DNA of 64,000 nucleotides, from the NCBI GenBank assembly GCA_917880725.1, contig OU862880.1:33833831-33897830 (forward strand), written 5' to 3'. The position numbers were made by a program, and so were the translations under genes. Below the pieces are notes generated by a model that was not told where the DNA came from, did not search any database, and saw nothing but the letters and a program-made list of their open reading frames with translations. Shown in pieces: positions 1 through 9,222 of this stretch. Origin of the DNA: Selenia dentaria. Taxonomy: Eukaryota; Arthropoda; Insecta; Lepidoptera; Geometridae. Each line of letters begins with the position of its first letter. The stretch's first letter is position 1.

Positions 1-9
1 AAGCGCAAC

Positions 10-15
10 TTTATT
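10..15 (-). promoter_or_regulatory. Possible poly(A) signal of the peroxidase gene
   Basis: An AATAAA hexamer on the minus strand lies about 355 bp downstream of the stop. Other A/T-rich hexamers occur in the same stretch, so the true cleavage site is not fixed by the sequence alone. Confidence 0.3.
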
Positions 16-370
16 ATAAATGCTAGGTACATTAGGTATTTAAATAAAACTTGCTTCCATATTTTCCATATACAGCTGCCAGATTACCAATGCTATTTCC
101 TTTAAATTACATTATAATAAATATGCTTTAATAACCTTAACCATTTCAAAATATTTATAGCTCAAACATCTTATACTAATTAGCTCAAACTTTGTACCTA
201 ATACTAATGATTTATCACATGCATCACCTGACGAGTTTCACTACCTACACATAGTTTATGATTTTGTATAAATATAATGAAACATTATTGAAGTATGTAC
301 CTAACAAATCTTAAAAATAAAGCTTGTGAAATAGATAAATGCAAATGTTTCAGTTAAAATTCTTGTGGCT

Positions 371-514
371 TCACCAATACTTCTCAAGTGCCTTTACAAG
401 GTCCAGTGGATCAACATTAGGGCCATGACGCTCTACCGGTACACCATCCTTATCTACGATGAATTTTGTGAAGTTCCATTTGATGAAGCTCCCCAAAGTG
501 CCTCCTTGTTTGTA
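371..514 (-). CDS. PHGPx: Glutathione peroxidase exon 3 (residues 123-169 and stop)
   Basis: The exon starts after a TTTCAG acceptor and encodes IKWNFTKF with catalytic Trp135 and Asn136, then the C-terminus ALEKYW and a TGA stop. It is separated from exon 2 by 2156 bp of AT-rich intron. Confidence 0.93.
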   Translation of the reverse strand, partial: YKQGGTLGSFIKWNFTKFIVDKDGVPVERHGPNVDPLDLVKALEKYW

Positions 515-3185
515 CTGAAATATAGAAGTTTATAGTTGAAGGTTGGAACTATAATACTTACAGTCTGACGCACGCGCCAATACGTCCTTATTACATCAAA
601 TAGAACTTTCTAGATTTTTAAAATATAATTTCTTTAATGACAGAAAATTCAAAATGAAAAATTATTAACGGCAAATTTATGAATGAAAATGGTTGATGGA
701 ATTATAGTCATTTGCAGTGCTCTTTTAAAAACATTATTTACAGAGAACAGTGCCTGCTCTTCTAAATATGTACCATTCTACTTGTCATGCCTGATCATAT
801 GCATCATCTTTCATCTGAGGCCGTAGCACAAATAATTTGCGAAAAAGTATTCATATCGTAAGCCTGAACGCATTACGCTTCGGTGTACAAACTATGACTT
901 ATCTGTGTTACAGTTGCCCTAGATACTTGACAGTTTGTTGTTTCACGTGAACGACATGTTACGTTACACATACGCAGTTGTTTAATTAAGTTATTCATTA
1001 AGCATACTAAGTTTAGGGCAAAGGAATGAAAAGAGCACAAAAAACGCCACTTAGACCTTCACAGCAAAGCACAGTAGAAAGAAAGAATAGCAAAAAAAAA
1101 TGACGCTTACTATACATATAGCTAACAGATTTAAAGGTTATAATGACAAGAACTTGTGTTTTTCATCGAAATAAATATAATAATAGTGTATTGAAACTAT
1201 TGCCAAGGTTAATTGATAGGTTCTAATCAATATCGACATTCACAGTAGGTACTAACAACTATACTAGTACTACTACTGTATCTAGCCAACAAATCTAAAA
1301 TTTATGATGATAAGATATAGGTTTGATAAACTTATTGATTTCTAGTTTAATTGATGTAGGATTGATACATATTTTATTAGTATTACCTTGAGCTCTAGCA
1401 CTTAGGTCATTCATAACTCATTAACTAGCAATTAAGGCCTGTCATATGCCACAATTTCACTGCCTGCTCATTTCTTTATCATTATTGATTATACCATTTA
1501 ACATACAGAAAAATAGTCGGAATCACCATTACTTTCATAATAATGCATGAAACAGTGAGTCACACTTTGTTAAACGCATGATTAACAGCAGGAATAAGCA
1601 TTGTCATGATTATAATTATATTTTTACACTTCCAGTGAGTATGTTTGTTATAACCACTGATTTTTATTACATTATCAGCAATGAAATACCTTAAATTTTG
1701 AACAGTGGTTTTGCCAGTGTGTGTAATATTACATAATAAAGGTATTTAATAAAATATATCAATGGCTTAAAATTGATATTTAATAATGACTCAGAAATTT
1801 GATGTCAATGTATGTCGAAGGATGTAAATATTTTTCAGAAATGACAAATAGCATATAATATGTCATTCTATCAATCCAAGTCATTTAAGTTTCTCTGTTT
1901 GAAATTTCAGCCAAATACTTTTTAAACTGTAAGCAGTAACTTTTAACAGTAAATTAACATAATCCTAATGTCCTAATAATAATCATAATAAATGGATATC
2001 CATTTCTACAAACAGCATTTGTAATATTTTATATACAGTGAAACTTGGTTAAATAGGACTTGGATAAATGAGAAACCTCTATTATTGAGAGTTGCAATGA
2101 GGTCCCATTACTTTTTCAATGAATTACATCTATTAATGGGACTTTTTGAACCTGAAGTTCTGATTTTTAAGATTTATTTGATGTTTACCTTTATAATTGG
2201 GACTCTGTAACTCAATTCCCTCTATAAATCAGACAAATTAATCAGGTTGGGACAGGTTTTGACACTTTTGTTTACAAACATTAGAATGTCTTTCGTACAC
2301 GCTTTGTTTGTCAGTACATTCTCAGGTTTTGACCTTAAAACAAGGGACTACTCTCCCTCTAAAAATGGAATAGCCGTACATTACGACCTCTATAAGCGGG
2401 AGCCTCTGTAAATGAGACAACTATAAGTTTAAATCTGCCTAATTGGAAAACTGGATTAATAAAAACCCTCAATAAATGGTACAACATTCTTGGTCCCTTG
2501 AGATCCCAATAACCAGGTTCCACTGTAATTAATGTTTTAGGAATGTGCCCATGTTCTTCTTCAAAAGTGTGAGTCATTATGTGAAACATAAAACAAATTC
2601 ACACAAGAAGTTGAAGGTGGAACAAAAAAAACAGTAGCGACTAAGTGTAAGCTTAAGTAGTTTTTCCCACCTTTAAAAACTTCCACAATGGACTGGCATT
2701 GTCTCCATTGACATCAATCTTTTCAAACATATCAAATTTTACTTTGCGTTCTGACATAAAGCATACAATTTCTTCAGGATTGCCGGGTTCTTGGCCAGCA
2801 AACTGGTTACAGGGGAATGCCAAAATGCGTAGACCTGCAGATGTAAAGGTAGTTACAACATTGTGATAGATACTTATATGCTAAGTGCCTTAATTACATT
2901 TGTTAAATCACAATTAGGTAAAACACGAATTAAATAAATTAACTATTACCCACATGTTATAAAACAAGAAAATTACGATTTACCTTTGCTCTCCCCATAA
3001 CTTTCGAACAATTCATTGAGTTGTTTGTAGTTATTTGCAGTGAGACCGCACTTCGATGCAACATTTACAATAATGCATACATGACCTTTGTACACATCGA
3101 GTTTTACATCTTCACCTTTTATGTTTTTTACTGTAAACTCGTGGATGGAGGTTGCTTTTTTGAAATCAGGATTTGCTTCAGCCAT
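371..3185 (-). CDS. PHGPx: Phospholipid-hydroperoxide glutathione peroxidase, cysteine type (3 exons)
   Basis: Exons join as complement(371..514, 2671..2834, 2984..3185), giving 169 aa, the usual length for the GPx4-like family. All junctions have GT/AG and the phases fit. The family reduces lipid and hydrogen peroxides with a thiol. The peroxidatic residue is Cys46 in ASKCG, encoded by TGC, so no selenocysteine is needed. Gln82 (FAGQEP), Trp135 and Asn136 (WNF) complete the catalytic tetrad. Cys92 (IVCF) lies where the Drosophila thioredoxin-dependent enzyme keeps its resolving cysteine, so thioredoxin rather than glutathione is the likely reductant (inferred from the family). No signal peptide is visible on this isoform, which suggests a cytosolic product, although an upstream alternative first exon could add one. 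The start is the first ATG, followed at once by family-like sequence. The gene is transcribed away from the calumenin gene. Confidence 0.95.
816..980 (+). repeat. MITE-like repeat, family shared with 44.5 kb and 40.1 kb
   Basis: The segment beginning GAGGCCGTAGCACAAA and continuing through a GTTGCCCTAGATA block matches 44508-44800, where both inverted ends are present. The right end of this copy is eroded. Confidence 0.55.
2036..2525 (+). mobile_element. pogo/Tigger-like MITE with TA target duplication
   Basis: The inverted ends are CAGTGAAACTTGGTTA on the left and, on the complement of the right end, CAGTGGAACCTGGTTA. Both are flanked by TA. No transposase remnant is recognisable in the 490 bp. 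The CAGTxxAACCTxGGTTA terminus is typical of the pogo/Tigger group (family knowledge). Confidence 0.7.
2671..2834 (-). CDS. PHGPx: Glutathione peroxidase exon 2 (residues 68-122)
   Basis: The exon begins after a CTGCAG acceptor and encodes the invariant FPCNQFAGQEP block (Gln82), the putative resolving Cys92 and the KIDVNGD...PLWKFLK segment. It ends in phase 0 before GTGGG, a weak donor at its fifth and sixth positions. Confidence 0.93.
2984..3185 (-). CDS. PHGPx: Glutathione peroxidase exon 1 (residues 1-68)
   Basis: This exon carries the start codon and the peroxidatic ASKCG motif at residues 43-47, followed by TANNYKQL. It ends in phase 1 (AAA G) before a GTAAAT donor. The intron that follows is only 149 bp. 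Confidence 0.94.
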
Positions 3186-3267
3186 GTTTCGAAAATTTAT
3201 TATTGATTTATTAGTGTATGTATTCGTAAAATAATTTTATTTATGGATGAAAATAAAAACTTGGAAC

Positions 3268-3313
3268 TAGTATTATATTCTCTTTGCTTCCAAGCAAAGA
3301 GAATATAATACTA
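3268..3313. repeat. 46-bp near-perfect palindrome upstream of the peroxidase gene
   Basis: Arms of 22 bp around a CC spacer read TATTCTCTTTGCTT on the left and its complement on the right. It lies 83 bp upstream of the start codon, in the likely 5' UTR or core promoter region. Confidence 0.85.
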
Positions 3314-3598
3314 ATAGCACAGACTAGACTAACAGATGACAGATCACAGAAGTGGCTTGGAGTATTCTTTACCATAGATTAATCAGACTATATCTAAAGA
3401 CTATAAAAAAAAATGAAACTCATCATAGTGTTGCCAGGTCTAACTTTATTTTTACCCCACGTATGATCAAAATTTATATATCCTAGATGTTACGTTATTT
3501 TTAGAAAATACCCAAAATCTTGTTAATTGCTTTATCCCTTCACGGTGCTATGAACAGTTGTAATATAATTTCAAATCACATCATATCTCATTTCATGT

Positions 3599-4680
3599 TA
3601 AGTTTATTTATTTATTTTATTTATTTATTTATGTAATTCAATACAGAATGGCTTACAGATAATGCCAAGACACCATAATGTCATACGGTCACACACAGAT
3701 ATAAATACAGTTACACACAGAAAAAATAAAACACATAGATATAAAATATAAAATGTCACAAAATAATTCTAGTAAACTAGATTTAAATATGCATACGGAT
3801 TATTTATAATTCTATTAAACTTGTCAGCAAATATGTCAACGTCTTTACACTGAACGAGCATGTCACCGAGTATAATGCGAGCACGTACAGTTGGAGAATT
3901 ACGGGCGCGACGGGTACGCGCGGTAGGTTTCGTCAAAAGTCGCGGCATCCTTCTCGGCGCGACTTCTCTCGGAACCCACAGTGCATTCCGATATAGAGCA
4001 GCCTGATTGTCCACCGTATTGTGCAGAACTGAATAATAATGCACCACAATCAATAGCTTCCACCTCAGAATCAACGTGTCTAAACCAACCATACCTGACA
4101 CAAACAACGGCGGGTATAAAAACGGATAGTACCCATACGTTTGTTTGTACAACCATCGTGCAAACTTTCAATGGATCTTCTCAATCATAAGCGAATAATT
4201 AGCTTCATAGGGATCCCAAACAATCGCACCAAACTCGAGGATACTTCGGACATACGAGTTATAGAGCACCTTAGCTACCTTAGTGTCATTAAATTGGGAA
4301 GCCACTCTGTTTATGAAACCAAGAGTTTTGTTTGCCTTTTTGCAAATTGTGGTTAAGTGCGTTCTGAATTCCAGCTTACTATCCACTGTCAGCCCTAGGT
4401 CACGAATCTCCTTAACTCTATCAATTGGAGTGTTATGCAAGGAATTATTAGCATGCAAAGGAGAATGAGAGCGCGAGAAAGTTATAACCTTACATTTCGA
4501 AGAGTTAAACGGCAAATGAATACAGTCACTCCACTCAGCCACAGCGTCTATATCTCTCTGTAGGGCTGTGGTGTCATCCGCCCCATTAACAGCTAGGAAT
4601 AGTTTGAGGTCGTCCGCGAACATCAGACACTTCGCAGTGCTAATAACCTTCGGCAGGTCATTAATGATCATCAGAAATAA
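3599..4680 (-). pseudogene. 5'-truncated Jockey-type LINE, broken reverse transcriptase
   Basis: Reading on the minus strand, 4671-4168 encodes the end of the RT palm with the catalytic FADD box (residues CLMFADDLKLF), followed by the conserved LGLTVDSKLEF and YVRSILEFGAIVW blocks. The frame then shifts near 4150-4170 and the C-terminal part continues at 4152-3769 (IQRK-like junction, then LYKQTYGYYPFLYP). The 3' end runs into TTTA repeats at about 3600-3635, the usual tail of this group. The endonuclease and most of the fingers/palm are missing, so the copy is dead. No flanking duplication was found with confidence. Confidence 0.85.
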
Positions 4681-5040
4681 AGACTTATATTTCGATACTG
4701 ACCAACAATATGGGAAATTTTAAAAATTAAAACTAAAATTAAAACAGGGAATACGTCGAAAAAATATGGATGGATTTTGGACGGAAAGATATTCCAATCA
4801 ATATGGAATAATTATCCAGGATTCCAAAAAAGAGTAAATAAAGGGATTTTGGAGCAGAGGGAGAGATTCCGACCCAAAACAATATACGATACTACGTGGC
4901 TGACCAATATAGAAGAATCGAAGTTTCGGAGAATATATTTGTGCTAAAGATTTACCTGATATAATATTTTATTACGTCTCAAAAGAAGACTAGCGACAGT
5001 ACATTGAAGCGGTCTTATTGAGTACGGCTTGTCTGGTGTT
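4681..5040. other. Unassigned AT-rich stretch
   Basis: I see no gene, repeat end or motif that can be named here. It may be old transposon sequence. Confidence 0.4.
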
Positions 5041-5347
5041 GCTTAATAATCATTGGTCGCAGAGTTACGTCTCGATATTTTTATTAGAATACTTTTATGT
5101 TTATTTCAATTGTATGTTCTATTGCCTTCGAAATAAAGCTTAATAATGATTGGTCGCTGAGTAACGTTTCGATATTTTTATTAGAAGATTTTTATGTTCA
5201 TTTCAATGGTATGTTCTTTTACCTTCAAAATAAAGTTTATAATGATTGGTCTATGAGCAAGCTATGTTTTAATATTTATTACATTCATTTCAAATTTATG
5301 TTCTATTTGTTTCCAAATAAAGCTTATTATTGATTTGTCGCCGTCGA
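5041..5347 (+). repeat. Degenerate minisatellite, about 97-bp unit, 3.2 copies
   Basis: Units begin GCTTAATAATSATTGGTCGC at 5041, 5138, 5235 and 5322, with spacings of 97, 97 and 87 bp. Each contains a TTTTATGTTTATTTCAA-like core and ends TTCVAAATAAA. The last full unit is shorter and more diverged. Confidence 0.85.
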
Positions 5348-6201
5348 AGGTTTGAATATTTTTAAATATTATAAGGAAGTGATATTTTTGTGTTCGATCA
5401 TTGAATTGGATATTGGTTAGAATAGATTTATGAGTTGCTAATATTATTATAACACAGTTATTTCATCGCACCCGCTCGTCGTTGTTGTTTATGTGTGGAA
5501 ATGTTCAGTTATGTTAGGTACAATTAAACTTGGGATAAAAAAATATATAAAGCTTCACATATGTAAACATAAACTGTAAATAGAAAAACAACGTTCATTT
5601 ATAAAAGAAAGTTCATTCTTAATGTACCGTAGGTACATAAAAATCAACATATTTGAGTAATTTAATTTGATTAGGCAAGTAGGTAGGTATACCGAATCTT
5701 TTCATTAGATAAAAATATTAACTAATACTTTCAACCGTTAAAAACATCGATATGTTTTTTATTTGTTAACTGATATCAGATAAAAAATTTCAACCATTAT
5801 CCATGCAACATTTGGTCATTGTCCTTTACCCTCATCGAGTTTTATCCTGAAAATTACCCTGCTGACTAAACTTGAACTCTAAATCTAGAGTAAATTGCCC
5901 TATCTTGGCACCACTGACCACGAACGTCACCACAAACAGTAAAAGGTACAACGTCCAAGGGATGTTATGTTAGATGCCAATTCAGGAATTACGACATCGG
6001 CTTTTCAAAATTATGGTACTTTATGGGGTGGCAGGTAAAAACTAAAACCTAAACGCTCAAATTATACTCATTACATGAAATTGGTACATGCAATGCTAGT
6101 TCAACTGCATACAAGCAATAGTTACTTACGTATAAGTACATTAAAATACAATTTTAATAAATGTTAGTATATGTAGTGGGCATAAATCTTTTTATAGTTA
6201 T
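5348..6201. other. Intergenic AT-rich sequence, no gene seen
   Basis: Nothing coding is recognisable. Short TAGGTAGG runs and T-rich tracts are present but no terminal repeats were identified. Confidence 0.5.
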
Positions 6202-6407
6202 ACTAGCGAATGTCCGCGACTTCGTTCGCGTAGTAAGCTCGGCGTTCGGCCTTGCCATAACCACCCATCTTTTCTTGTTTTTTTTTAAATGTAAGAACCA
6301 TCTGCGAAGTATTAGAAAACATAAAAAAATGAATGTAATCGGATAAGCCGTTCTCAAGTTAAAGCGTGAACAAAAGAAATAGGTTCATTTTCATATAGCT
6401 ATATAGA
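6202..6407 (-). mobile_element. Short non-autonomous Helitron-like element
   Basis: On the minus strand it starts TCTATATAG and ends CATTCGCTAGT, preceded by a GCGA/TCGC stem. This is the TC...hairpin...CTAGT layout of Helitron 5' and 3' ends. The 5' part (TTGAGAACGGCTTA, then CTAATACTTCG) recurs at 8405-8528. It abuts the LINE fragment at 6408 exactly. Confidence 0.55.
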
Positions 6408-7180
6408 TGCTCTGCCCTGTCTGGGAGACTCAGTTCTGCTGCATATGCAGTACGTAAAGTAAGAGAGCTAACAGATGCTTCTACGGCGCTGTTAGTGTAT
6501 TTTGCATATTTCCACAGCGTAATGTCATATCTGATATTGCTATGGGATTCAGCGGCTGATATAGAGACCATCTTTATCCTTCAGAAACGTGCTATTCGAG
6601 CTATATACGAAATGGGTCCCCGTGAATCTTTGAGAGATTTATTTAAAGAAATCAATATATTAACGTTGCCTTCCTTATATGTATTTGAAAATATAATGTA
6701 TGTTCGTAAAAAAATACATAAATATAAGTTAAATAGTGATCACCACACTTTTAATACTAGAAATACAATACAATACCTAGGAAATTGTGTGCGTTTTTAC
6801 AATAAAATCTCAAAACACATAACTGAGCTCACAAAGTGCAAATTCAAGTTGACTGTAAAAAACGTTTTAATAAAAAAAGCTTACTATAAAGTTCGACATT
6901 ATATAGAAGATAAAGATGCTTAGAATACTCAACTTCTGGCAAACTGTCTCTCTGCCACCCATAAAATGTAATATTTGTTATACCTAAGTAGAAACATTGT
7001 AAACATCTATATAAAAAGAATGGCCCCGAATTTCTTGCCGCTTCTTCTTGGTGGGCGCTATATATATTTTGGAACGCGGCGGTAGAGTCTTTAAAGTACA
7101 TTATAATGAAAAGTTGACGTTCATTAGTGCGTCTTTGATGCCTAAATTGAATAAATGATTTTGACTTTGACTTTGATGAG
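6408..7180 (+). pseudogene. 5'-truncated LINE, C-terminal RT fragment with 3' UTR
   Basis: The reading frame from 6409 (ALSGRLSSAAYAVRK) continues through 6923 and encodes the region C-terminal to the RT palm, with the LPSLYVFE and NILTL motifs seen in Jockey/CR1-group LINEs. About 250 bp of 3' UTR follow and end in AATAAATGATTTTGACTTTG, a TTTGAC-repeat tail. A second copy of the last 370 bp lies inverted at 23379-23767. No RT catalytic box is present. Confidence 0.8.
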
Positions 7181-7183
7181 GCT

Positions 7184-7325
7184 GCAACTTTTATCTCGTT
7201 CCGCCTAGCCGAGCGTGCAAGCGAAAGCGTGGACCAAACGATAGATAGGTACGATCGATCTAATCGTTCAGCTTGTCTTATGACGTTATCATTGCACGTA
7301 AATATTATATAAATCTATATATCTC
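7184..7325 (-). repeat. MITE family with TACGTGATAACGTC ends, diverged copy
   Basis: Read on the minus strand it matches the copies at 20397-20573 and 39747-39922: GATAACGTCATAAGACAAG, then CGCTTGCACGCTCGGCT and GCGGAACG. One end is missing. Confidence 0.6.
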
Positions 7326-8404
7326 TTCTCTAAACTCCCGTTACTCCCGCCCCATAAGCCATGCAAAGCATAAGCAATGCAAGCAAAATATTGCTGACAA
7401 ACTAAGATCGCTCTTGTCTGACCAAGGAAAGAGTACCTCATAATTTATGAACATTATGGCTTCAATTCAGAGCGATCATAAGAGGTCAATTTACTTTCAT
7501 GTGATTTGTGGACAAAATTGGGACAAACGATGTTATCTAAGTAGATTATGAAATAGCATTTGATCGATTGCTTATCAGAAGCTTTGTTTCTAAGTTGGTA
7601 GATTTTGGAATCTGTGGCAAACTCTTAAAATGGTATAAAAATGCTTTACGGATATTACATAGCTAAATTATGAGGTTTATTATACATAGCCAAAGCTATG
7701 ATATATATATATATATATATATACTAAATTGTTGTGACGCGTAGGTACTCATATTACATAGCACAGATTATATTATCCGTCATCAATATTCCGCGATTTT
7801 AATGATGTCGTATGCTAAGTTGGGGGGGGGGGGGGATCCGGACCGGAGTTTTCTAATTTAACACATTCGTTGGCCAAAGGAGGCTTCATACAAAATAGAG
7901 ATATTATGTCAAACAGGTTTTAATGCAGATGTGTGCTGACATGATTTTTTTTATAATTTACGCTTCGCTGACTCTAGGACCGACATTTCATTAACTTTTT
8001 GAAATGTTTTGATTGAAAAACAATTAGTTTTATGTACAACTAAACATGCTCATTTAGAAGACATAGGGGAACTACTTATTTTCTTATAACTATATTTTAT
8101 ATTTCAACTTTTTTTTAAGTAGACTAAATAATAGTTTCTGTGTTTCTATATTGCTATAAACTTTCAACGCAGACCAGTATCCGCAAGCAGCATCCGTTTA
8201 TGAGTTGACATATGTGACAGCCATCGCCTTCCTCAACCATATTTGAGGGAAGATGGCGACCTACCACACACGCCATCACTTGCCAACAACTGAGCATGAC
8301 TGCTCTGAATGCCTATACCCGCGCTTAGTCAGTTAATTTAGTTAACATTTTACGTGAAATTAACATAAAATTGAAACTTCATTGCATTTGCTGGATAATC
8401 AGCA
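7326..8404. other. Intergenic sequence between the divergent genes
   Basis: There is no gene. It contains an AT dinucleotide run (about 7701-7722), a 14-base G run at 7822-7835, and a hairpin near 8221-8262 (CTTCCTCAA/TTGAGGGAAG). Confidence 0.5.
7822..7835 (+). repeat. G14 homopolymer
   Basis: Fourteen consecutive G precede GATCCGGACCGG in otherwise AT-rich DNA. A run this long is prone to length error and to G-quadruplex formation between strands. Confidence 0.8.
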
Positions 8405-8528
8405 CTTTCTAGGAACCTTCTACGAAGTATTAGAAAACATTTTATACAAACATGAATAAACTCGGTAAGCTGTTCTCAAGTTATGGCGCGACCAAAAAAA
8501 ATAGGGGTTAATTTTTATACAATATAGA
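8405..8528 (-). mobile_element. Helitron-like 5' end fragment
   Basis: It has the same 5' block as 6202-6407 (TCTATATTG start at 8528, TTGAGAACAGCTTA, CTAATACTTCG), but the hairpin and CTAGT terminus are absent. Confidence 0.45.
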
Positions 8529-8759
8529 TTTGCGTACCACAATGGAAGTTCTGCAGTACATGGTACGGACATCTCGATAATGGTACGTGTACTATTTTTA
8601 TAGTAGGTCGCTTCATAGTCTGACAGTTTAATCTGTGACTTGATATTCGTAGGCGGCGTTCGCGCCCCTACGTGATCTGTGATCATTATTAGGGAAAATT
8701 TTGATTTTGACATTGGTGTCTGTATGTCAATTGTCATGAACTGCCATCTGTGATTATTT

Positions 8760-8909
8760 CGCTCGTTGCGTGTTGCCGTGTCGGTCTCAAATTCCCGTTT
8801 ACTTTCTGGAATTAAACCTGGAAGCTTACGTGGAGCTGACGTGGCTTCCTGGTATTTATCTAGGGCGACGCGTACATTGTTGAATGATCCAGCCTGTCAT
8901 TGTATCGTG
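8760..8909 (+). promoter_or_regulatory. Probable calumenin promoter / non-coding first exon
   Basis: A CpG-containing stretch just upstream of the start codon ends with a good splice donor, GTG|GTAAGT, at 8909/8910. A TTATAG acceptor lies at about 8993-8999, directly before the ATG at 9005, so a short 5' UTR intron of about 90 bp is plausible. The motif TGACGTGG at 8837-8844 matches the core of the unfolded-protein-response element bound by XBP1. Transcription start not determined. Confidence 0.4.
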
Positions 8910-9004
8910 GTAAGTCTAAACCCGAATTAAACAGATACAGTTACAACATTCTTACAAGTTCGTTTTGGTATAACCGGTGATATCATTGTGTGTTATAGTC
9001 AAAT

Positions 9005-9222
9005 ATGCTGAGACCATTGTTTGTTGCGCTCGCTATATCAGCGGTTTTTGCCGGCGTACCGACGCCGGAAGAAACCAAGAGGCTGATGGACCATTTATCA
9101 GACCAAGAACATTTTAAAAATGAGCATCACAATAAGCAGTTTGATCACGACGCTTTCCTAGGCGAAGACCAGGCGAAAACATTTGACCAGTTGTCCCCTG
9201 AAGAAAGCAAGAGGCGCTTAGG
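9005..9222 (+). CDS. scf: Calumenin exon 1: signal peptide and acidic N-terminus
   Basis: The ATG at 9005 is followed by a hydrophobic leader and the linker EHHNKQFDHDAFLGEDQAKT, with the family's FDQLSPEESKRRLG at the end. The donor is GTAAGC and the exon ends in phase 2. Confidence 0.95.

Larger units (their letters stand above)
515..2670 (-). other. Peroxidase intron 2, AT-rich with two MITE-like insertions
   Basis: No coding sequence is visible. It contains a copy of the CAGTGGGCC-type MITE (about 816-980) and a pogo/Tigger-like MITE (2036-2525). The remainder is AT-rich sequence with no recognisable feature. Confidence 0.7.

Noticed and set aside
2359..2589. 76-aa minus-strand ORF
   Set aside because: It lies mostly within the pogo-like MITE and has no protein similarity.
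3021..3206. 61-aa plus-strand ORF
   Set aside because: It is antisense to peroxidase exon 1, which is certain from its catalytic motif.
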